NCBI GenBank assembly: GCA_037178975.1 | Contig: JASJZH010000003.1 | Coordinates: 3,906,001 to 3,970,000 of the forward strand | Origin: Oscheius tipulae | Taxonomy: Eukaryota > Nematoda > Chromadorea > Rhabditida > Rhabditidae | Direction of reading: 5' to 3' | Length of the DNA stretch: 64,000 nt | Shown here: positions 57,353 to 64,000 of the stretch, piece after piece | Position numbering within the stretch: the first letter of the stretch is position 1 | Layout: each line of letters begins with the position of its first letter | Translations under genes and position numbers: made by a program | Notes under the pieces: model-generated | The model's input: the letters and a program-made list of their open reading frames with translations, nothing else | Told to the model about the DNA's origin: nothing | Databases searched by the model: none

Positions 57353-59608
57353 ATGAGGCTACTGTTCATTCTGTTTGTTCTTGTTTATTCTGAGCATCTT
57401 CACGAGACAGAGAAAGATATCGACCCATGTGACAATTTCTACGATTTCGTCTGTCAGGAGAAAGACAGAGTTCGGCGAAAAGATACCCATTGGAAAGATA
57501 TTGCAAGTTAGAGCGTCTGTTCCTGATCATCTTCCAGAGTATCTCAAAGAGGACGAGGAAAATGATGCCAAAATCCTTTTTCAAAAGTGTGCTGACGAGA
57601 AGGAAGTGCAAAAAGAGGATTTTTTCCATTTCCACGACTTCTCCAGAGCTCTGAACAGCATCTCAATAACCAATCCAGATGGACAGATGGATTTGACAAA
57701 ACTGACTCTGACCTCCTTCAACAAAACTGGAGTTCCACTGTGGCTATCATTCAACCTGAAATCGAGTGAAGATGGAGAGATGGTCTATGAGGTCCTGTCC
57801 TTCACAGTATTTGGTATGATGCAAACTCTTTCAGGTATCATATCCTGAAACCATCGTGGAAGAAATCAGTAGGATGAAGACTAAGACTGACGAGAGATTG
57901 TTAGAGTATTGGTCCTACATGTCCCAGACAGTTAGCATAGCCTTTTTTGTTCAAAGGGAAAAAAATTTAGTTGCAATGGTACTCGAACGATCTGCTAGTC
58001 CCTTATAAAAACTTGAGAGAGAAGCTAGCTGAAGTCTACGACTTTGAAGTGAGCTACTTCGAGAGTATGTCCCAGCAGGGTAATTGCTCACGCATTGGCA
58101 TCGAAAAACTGCAAAGGATCTTACCTCATGTAAGTACTTTTTCACAGGAAAAAAAATAGAAAACAGATCGATTGGTCGCGTGTCTTGGATGTGTACTTGG
58201 ACCAGAAGAGCTATATTTTGTGTCTCGGGATGAGCGAATCAGAACTGAGACGGTAAACCTGATTTCTGTTCTGTTTCTCACTCTTCAGACTATCGGTTCT
58301 TATTGGAAGTCAACCGAAGAAAACAGTTTTACTCTATACTCTGATGCAATACGTGACCGGACTTGAACACGCGCAGACCGGCGTCAACTGGCGGATGTAT
58401 CAGAAGTTTGCTTCCGAGAATCTGGATAAAAGAGTTCCACGAGAAAGGGAGATGGGCTGTCTAGCTCTGACCTTCGAAACGTTCCCGGGACAAGTAGCCA
58501 AAGCCTACTACGGTCAGCATGTAACAGAGGTTCGTACTTTCTCAATCATTGAATACAGCGTAGGAAACAATGGATGAGTACAAAAGACTGCTTCATAGTT
58601 TGAAGAGAGAGTATGAGTATCTGTTTGAAGAGTCAGACTGGATTTCGGATGAAGCGAAAGATGTTCTGATGGAAAAACTTGACAGTATGAAATTGTCTGT
58701 CATGTATCTGGAAGCCGAGGACTTGACAGACGAGCTGAGAAGGGTAAGCCCAAAAATATTTAGAAAAACCAAACATTTTTAGTTTTCTCTCCCCGGAAAG
58801 CACAGTTTCTGGGATATAATGGCCAACCTTCGGGTTTACAATCACCGCTTGAAGAGCAGTGCTGTGGCCAGTGATGTCTGGAGACTATTTACTCCAGAGG
58901 CTTATTACAATCCCGAAAAGAACTTCATAGGTAAAAAGTCATATAACAGTCTACCAATCTTAAGAATTGCACCCTCGTCTATTGATGAATCAATATAAAA
59001 ATTCCCTCAAAAAGTACGCAAATATTGGTCAGATGCTGGCAAATTTGATCTCTCAAGCTATGATTGGCGGTGGGTGTCTCTGTACCCTCATATTTATTTA
59101 GATCCCAGTTTTTAATGAGCAACTCCAGTTCAGTCATCCACTTGTTTATTCGGATTACTTGAAGAAAGTTCAGTGCTGGAAAGACCAGTTACTGGACCAT
59201 CGGGTTATTTCCATTTCAGAACCGTTTCCAAATATAGATATTCAGAATCTTACCCATACTATTACTAACTCCTTAACCATCAGGATTGTTCACAACGGAT
59301 ACAAACGTCATTTACTCGAATCGGGTCAGGCTGACCTGTACAAGAACTGTGCAAATGAAATAAATTTTTTCTACGAGTACATCAGCAAAATGGTAGTTGC
59401 TCTTTTCGATATAATCAAGTCCGTTTAGACGAATTGTGGAGAAGACACTACAAGTTTCCTGCAGAAAACCGAGGCCAATTACTCTAAAGATTCGAGTAAC
59501 AGGTCGCGAATGTTGTGCAGCTCTAACTTGATTTCAGGATCAGTCTCATCTTGTCCTCTGTCCCCGAATTTCAAAAGGCGCTCAAGTGTTCCACCGGAAG
59601 CAGAATAA
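57353..59608 (+). CDS. Neprilysin (M13) family protein lacking the zinc-binding motif
   Basis: A signal peptide (MRLLFILFVLVYSEH) and the M13 start DPCDNFYDFVC are followed by the family's helical domain: RALNSISITNPD, WLSFNLKSS, YFESMSQQGNC and RMYQKFASENL. Further on come WISDEAKDVLMEKLDSMKLS and EAYYNPEKNF, the equivalent of the NAYYNP-N block. Where active enzymes have HExxH the protein reads LANLISQAMIGG. The second zinc-ligand motif (GENIAD) is also replaced (NIDIQNLTHTITNS). It should therefore be a catalytically dead neprilysin relative. Introns are 36-45 bp. The last exon (59431-59608) overlaps a small open gene on the other strand and is less sure. Confidence 0.8.
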
Positions 59609-59746
59609 TGTCTTACTACGTTTGTAACTTGTTGTAAAATATATCTGGCTACAGAAACAATAACTGAACATATAAAGTTCATTGAAGAAGGTTATATTCG
59701 TAAAAAACAAGACACCCTGGACGAAGGAACGCCTGAATTTTAACAT
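59479..59746 (-). CDS. Possible small mitochondrial-like protein downstream of SDHAF1
   Basis: ATG at 59746, a first exon encoding MLKFRRSFVQ and, after an intron of about 48 bp ending ATGTTCAG, VIVSVARYILQQVTNVVRHY and GGTLERLLKFGDRGQDETD, ending LLLESLE: 70 residues in all. The basic amphipathic start could be a targeting signal. It lies 32 bp after the SDHAF1 stop on the same strand but overlaps the last exon of the neprilysin-like gene on the other. At most one of the two overlapping readings may be right. Confidence 0.35.
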
Positions 59747-59778
59747 GTGATAAATATGAGATAGAACAAACAGTCCTC

Positions 59779-60073
59779 TCAATCCTTCTTTTCCAGTTTA
59801 ATCGTTCCCGTAGACACAATAGACCCTTTTTTCAACTGGTCAAGCTGTCGATTGGCTAAACGTAAGTAATACTCAATTCGAAGAACTTCATTTGGCTGCA
59901 AATGGACAAATTTCATTCAAAAAATTGTTCAAAGAAACCTGAATCTCCTTGGCTGCAGCTCGAAATTCCGTCTTTATCCTTTGGCTGACAGATGGATCGA
60001 GACCTCGAGCAGCATGCAGAAAATCGGCATAACTTTTGACGACGAGCTGCTGTAATTTTGAGCGAGGAGCCAT
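59779..60073 (-). CDS. Succinate dehydrogenase assembly factor 1 (SDHAF1, LYR family)
   Basis: Two exons (59939-60073, 59779-59895) with a 43-bp intron encode 83 residues. It starts MAPRSKLQQLVVKSYADFLH, with a K-S-Y in the place of the LYR motif, and contains IKTEFRAAAKEIQ and then VLRIEYYLRLANRQLDQL, which closely follows the human VLRIEYLYRRGRRQL. SDHAF1 helps insert iron-sulfur clusters into the SDHB subunit of complex II. The LYR tripeptide itself is altered at the first position. Confidence 0.8.
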
Positions 60074-60159
60074 AGTTTACCAACTGAAAAAAAGAGTAAT
60101 TGAGAGAGAAGCTGAGACTGAAACAGTAAAAAATCGATCAATTATTATAGAATTCTTTA

Positions 60160-60400
60160 ATGCATTCTTTCTTTATTAAGGCGCAGTGGTGTCCGTCCGT
60201 GCCATGGTGTCCGCACAATTGCCTGTCAACACTAACACCCCAAAAAGCTGGCAAGTTATTTCATGTCAAGAGACAAGGGGACAAGTCAGCTGTGGGGGCA
60301 ACTTCTGTTACATGGGAAGCGGCGAATCCACCTGTTATCAATTTTAAGTCAAAAATCAAACGGGCTGCGAAGCTGCCGTCGGCAGCTGGTTTTTTCAAAC
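60160..60400 (+). mobile_element. Helitron-like non-autonomous element, copy B
   Basis: A diverged relative of the element at 50494-50715. It shares, in order, GGTGTCCGTCCGTG, AAAAAGCTGGCAAGT, CATGTCAAGA, GGGACAAGTCA, AAGCGGCGAA and a terminal hairpin (GCTGCCGTCGGCAGC) followed by TGGTTTTTT. It lies between SDHAF1 and the F-box-like gene and has no coding capacity; a 122-codon open frame across it is chance. Confidence 0.5.
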
Positions 60401-60547
60401 CGCGAGGCCAGACAGGATCGACACTCGGAAGAAATGAGGAGCAGTTTCAGGAGTCTCGGTCACAAAGACCCACAACAGCTGATCAAGCATTTTTCGCAGC
60501 ACGCAATCTATTTCGAATGATAATTTGAGTAGTTTTCAATTGCCAAC

Positions 60548-61804
60548 ATGACTTATCCTCTACACAGTTTCAATCAAAAGAACTGTCTCGCCGTCTTCCA
60601 AAAGGTATCACTGTGTTAGAGTGAAAAGCCTTTACTTTCAGCTTCCCTTCTTGGAACTAACCAAGTTCCATCAAACTTGCCAGGCTGTCAGTAATTTCAT
60701 CGAAGATCATAGTGATCTGATTCATTGCAAATGTGATCATGCTTTGAGACTAGAAGTCAACCAGCTGACTGGATCAAAAGAGGAAGTTTTAGAGGCACAT
60801 GTGAGGCTTTTATTCTTTCTTTTCACATTTATTTCAGGTTCTTCAACTTCATAAAAAGTATCGACATGTTATACGAGACGTTCCTGTTCCTCTCTCGGAT
60901 ATAAAGTCGGCTGTTTTCTTCCAGATACAAATTGTGAGTTCACTATTATAATGTTCACGTCACACAATCAGTATACCGAGCCGGAAGAATATAACCCATG
61001 GGAACAATTGGCCGACTTGAAGCTACGCTGTGAAAGCCTCAGAATAGAATGTGATGCTCTACTCGAAGAGATATGGCCGTGGATGAAACGACATGTGGAA
61101 GCCTTCAGAATTATAGGTGTCGGGAAGTGTGGGCCCGCCTTCATTCAGAGCTTGTCCAATGTAGTGTCTACCGGTTTTTATTGGAACACAAGATTTTCAG
61201 CTCTGCGAGGAACTGACCGTCGACGAACTGTCCGAGCCGATTGAAGACTACCAGATACTTACTCGGTTTTCGAAAGTCACCATTTTAAAATACTTTTTCA
61301 AACAGAGTGAACATTTAAAAAAACTAACTAAGGTACTTTCAATGATTCGGCTCTATTAGAAATTTTCAGAACTTGACACTTAAGGATTCGGGCAAGCTTG
61401 TTCAACTGAATATCCCGGTACCGAAGAAGCCAAGAGCTGTAAATGTTCTGGAAGGTTGTAAAGCTATTAGGATCTACGAAGAGAGAACGAAACCTCGTAT
61501 TCTTGCTGAACAAACACCAACATCTTCCATCTACTTGCTGGAAATAACCGACAGACGAAATGCACTTATCTATGTTAGTTCTAGGCTGTCCTTCACGTTT
61601 TTCCTTAATACCTTGGATGAGGTCATATTGGCTCTTTTTGAATTGCTCCTTTCCGAAAATAGTTCCTACAAACTATATATCAGATGGCCTGTTCCCCTAG
61701 ATATGTCTGTTTTGTACGAAAGGCTGAAGACTAGACGAACAGACCAGTATTTACCCATTGTCAACAAGTTTGTTCAGATGGTTTTGAAACGTTGGAGATC
61801 TTAA
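60548..61804 (+). CDS. F-box-like nematode protein
   Basis: The N-terminus MTYPLHSFNQKNCLAVFQKL with LPFLELTKFHQTCQAV and FIEDHSDLI resembles an F-box-type helical motif. The rest, including NPWEQLADLKLRCESLRIEC, EELTVDELSEPIEDYQILTR and LNIPVPKKPRAVNVLEGC, looks like the leucine-poor substrate-binding half of nematode F-box/FTH proteins. It ends NKFVQMVLKRWRS. If correct it would feed substrates to an SCF ubiquitin ligase. The assignment is tentative; the exon chain with introns of about 36-45 bp is clear. Confidence 0.4.
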
Positions 61805-61836
61805 AGTATTCAAAGCGATAAGGATTTCATTTAGAG

Positions 61837-62099
61837 TCAATCACAGTCACAGTCGTGTTCGGTGCACATCGCACAGACGAAGTTGCTCAGAGACTTGGTC
61901 ATATCGTTCTCCTTCAATGATTTGCAGTGACTCTTGCATTGGAGATATAGACCACATGTAAAGGGACAATGGAGCTTGTTGTTATCTCTTCGGACTCGAA
62001 CACCCTGATAAAGCCACCTTCTAACTGTAATGAAAGACTCACAATTTCTGCAGTGGTTGAGAAAGCCAAAAGGCAGAGGAGAATAAGGAATTTGTACAT
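61837..62099 (-). CDS. Cys-rich secreted peptide
   Basis: Two exons (62043-62099, 61837-62004) with a 38-bp intron encode 74 residues. The signal peptide MYKFLILLCLLAFSTTA is followed by a basic stretch (GVRVRRDNNK) and a cysteine-rich core: CPFTC, CKSHC, VCAMC and a final CDCD. Eight cysteines suggest a disulfide-rich fold. I do not recognise a family; an effector, antimicrobial or cuticle role cannot be told apart. The intron contains an earlier TTACAG, but only the second acceptor keeps the cysteine frame. Confidence 0.6.
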
Positions 62100-62433
62100 G
62101 AATTTGTCTGTGGGAAACTGATCGTTTGCCCATCCTTTTAAACCATTGATTGTTGGATCAGCAGGGAGAAGGACATTAGTAGTTTATTGTGTTCATTGGG
62201 TCAACGATTCGTATCCTTTCCTAACAGAATGGATCAGAATGTCAATGATAGACAAATTGTTCAAGCAGATGGCTGATCAAAATAGATTCTTGAAACGTAC
62301 CCTTATCGTTCTTCTTTCTGCAGAAAAACCTGGAACCAACGAAAATCTGCTGTCGCTTAATCACCGTCGATAATCCTCTTTAGAACGCCTGCTATCGCTT
62401 GAAATACTGTCTTCCCACTCACGGTTATCAGCC

Positions 62434-63300
62434 ATGTTGCGTTCTCTCTTTTTGGCTGTATTGTTTCTGTCCTCGTTTTTGAAAGTAGAATCAGTCCTTT
62501 GTGAAGACTATGTAGGTGGTCAGTTCATTTTCTCTTTTTGGCCAAATATCAGACCTCAGAGTGCCTAGGAGGATCCAAATGTTCGGATGGATACACTTGT
62601 GTTTCGAGATTTTGTTTTCCGACGTGCTGTGATCAGATTTCGAAGTGAGTTCCGAGCAACGTTTTGACTATTTTTCAGCTGTGCTGGCTGGAAGAAGAAC
62701 GGATTTTGCGACGACTCCAGCTCTTCAAATGATATCAGAGCTCTTTGCCAACAGACCTGTGGTTTATGTACTCCTCAGACTCAGTAACTGAAAGAGACAT
62801 TCCGCAATATACAGATGTTTTGAGTGATGTAAGTGTCCGGACTCCAGAACCAATCACAGTTCCAGTGCCAACGGATGTCACTGTACCAGGTAGCAGACTT
62901 CAGTCATTCTTTATTCTCTTTAGGATGTGCAACTTGTCTGCAAAACTTGGAGCAAGGACCATCTTCAGAGGGATTCGTCACTGGTAAACTGAACATAACT
63001 TACGGGAAAGATGCAAACAATTGCCTCGTTCCTACCTTTATCTGTGTAGGACCGAGATCAGATAAAGCAGTCTTTATCTCTCTTACGGTAACAGCTTCTA
63101 TTTATTGACATATCTCAAGAGTTTAGAGTGACGAAGAAAACTTTCTTGTGGGTGCCTGTGGTACGGCCATAGCTGTACCTGGACAACATCCAGTCCAATG
63201 CCAGGACGGGACATGGGTTGACACGAGACCGACTACTGTAAATCCGAATAATCCAAAGATTATTTGCGAGCAAGTCCCTCCTACCGGAGAAACTTGTTAG
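62434..63300 (+). CDS. Secreted protein with ShKT and C6 (DUF281-like) domains
   Basis: A signal peptide (MLRSLFLAVLFLSSFLKVES) is followed by ECLGGSKCSDGYTCVSRFC. A ShKT module reads NCAGWKKNGFCDD...LCQQTCGLC with the six-cysteine spacing. A 41-bp intron (62784-62824) leads into a Pro/Thr linker (PEPITVPVPTDVTVPG) and a C6-type domain: CATC, then NNCLVPTFICVG, VGACGTAIAVPGQHPVQC, GTWVDTRPTT and KIICEQVPP. C6 domains are essentially nematode-specific. If the 41-bp intron is not used, the ShKT frame stops at 62787 and two proteins would result. Role unknown, probably extracellular. Confidence 0.7.
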
Positions 63301-63527
63301 CAACAATGAAACATTTCAATCAGCTTGAACCGTTGATCGAAGGGCGTAAACCTCCTAGACCGTGAAAGCCCGCTTTTTTTTGAAAAGGGAGAAATGGAAT
63401 TGCTGATTTGGGACAGATGGCATCGAGATAAAGTAAATGTCCTCTGCACTGAATCAGGCAATTTCAAAAAAGCGCTGGAGACGGGAGGTCGGTGTCCAGA
63501 AAACATCTACCACCAGCAGACACGGAT

Positions 63528-64000
63528 TTATTCGACTACAGAGTCATCGAGCTTACGTTTTCGGGAATTGCTTTGCATGTATATCAGTGGGAGCTTCTTC
63601 GATAGTCTCGATATGTTCGATATTAAATCGGTCTTTTTGTACAAGACTGCTCTGTCCATAGCAGCAGCCATGTACTGCTGACTGAAGATTCCCTGTCTGA
63701 TGGGTTCCAACAAGAATTCAATTCCCAGAAGTTCAGCCAAACAGTAGAGCTCGACCAACAGGCGCGGATCGATAACGCCCACCTCTTTCTGCTTTTGCTC
63801 AAAAGACTGAAAGGATAAAATGGAAAGGTAGTGTGGAACACTTACGGACAAGACATTGACAGGAAAGTGTGTTTAAAAGTAGAAGGACTGATTCTGTAGA
63901 GAACTGGACCAACTCGGCCTTATTCGTCAAAGAATCGGTCCACGGCCGGAAAACAGACTGCGGAAATATGGAGAGTGGCATACGAGCAACAGAAAAGATC
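63528..64000 (-). CDS. BTB/POZ-like protein, 5' end outside window
   Basis: Visible are the second half of a BTB-like fold and a C-terminus: IFSVARMPLSIFPQSVF and AELVQFSTESVLLLLNTL, then after an intron SFEQKQKEVGVIDPRLLVEL, YCLAELLGIEFLLEPIRQGI and a basic end (NSRKRKLDDSVVE). The order (first helix-strand pair, then a LLVELYCLAELLGI helix) fits a BTB domain that adapts substrates to Cul3. The splice joint near 63840 has two possible phases and is not settled. Confidence 0.5.

Noticed and set aside
60160..60528. 122-codon plus-strand gene
   Set aside because: The frame spans the Helitron-like repeat and has no family feature or splice context.
62005..62042. An 18-bp micro-intron in the Cys-rich peptide gene
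   Set aside because: The second acceptor gives a 38-bp intron and keeps the cysteine-rich frame; the first does not.

Overview
The window looks like a piece of a compact nematode genome. Evidence: introns are extremely short (most resolved ones are 36-45 bp, GT..AG, almost always TTTCAG-like acceptors). Several products have a nematode flavour: a secreted ShKT plus C6 (DUF281-like) protein, a chondroitin-proteoglycan-like protein with a Ser-Gly tail, an FMRFamide-like neuropeptide precursor and tandem STELLO/DUF288 glycosyltransferase-like genes. Many start codons sit directly behind an intron-type acceptor (TTTTCAG then ATG within about 10 nt), as expected for spliced-leader trans-splicing. 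The species cannot be named from the sequence. All gene calls rest on my own reading of translations and remembered family features; no search was run.

Layout. 0-5.4 kb: C-terminus of a UBE3D-like gene (+), an orphan Ser/Thr-rich gene (+), a half-length RAD1 (-), a pogo/Tigger-type transposase relic (+) and a COX7C-like gene (+). 5.5-15.6 kb: a minus-strand block with the large Arf-GEF GBF1, mitochondrial inner membrane peptidase IMMP1L, a decayed PP1-type phosphatase and the tail-anchored-protein ATPase ASNA1/GET3. 15.9-25.3 kb: ITFG1/LINKIN (-), FAM136A (-), RNPS1 (-), drebrin-like/Abp1 (+), WDR4 (-) and mitochondrial tyrosyl-tRNA synthetase YARS2 (+). 25.3-27.6 kb: an inverted pair of small secreted-protein copies (one degenerate) and a foldback element. 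27.7-39.1 kb: a membrane carboxylesterase (+), METTL18-like methyltransferase (+), FLP-type neuropeptide (-), an achaete-scute-like bHLH gene (+), TMEM120 (-), an unresolved membrane protein (-), an LDLa receptor-like protein (-) and a CPG-like proteoglycan (-). 39.3-48.7 kb: four plus-strand genes, namely a small membrane protein, RWDD2, the Fe-S protein anamorsin/CIAPIN1 and the Mondo bHLH-Zip glucose-response factor. 48.9-64 kb: a small secreted protein (-), two tandem STELLO-like genes (+), a neprilysin relative without its zinc site (+), SDHAF1 (-), an F-box-like gene (+), a Cys-rich peptide (-), the ShKT-C6 gene (+) and a BTB gene cut by the window edge (-).

Most conserved genes are unrelated housekeeping functions (translation, mitochondrial biogenesis, ER/Golgi traffic, RNA export). 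I see no operon-like functional system beyond close packing. 3' ends of convergent genes abut or overlap, and several stop codons lie inside the AATAAA signal. The most interesting local event is a 41-bp intron in the second STELLO-like gene that is a tandem copy of the exon sequence right after it, a probable recent intron gain. Mobile DNA is modest: an inverted-repeat MITE in CIAPIN1, a tRNA-derived SINE in Mondo, two Helitron-like non-autonomous copies and several foldback sequences.
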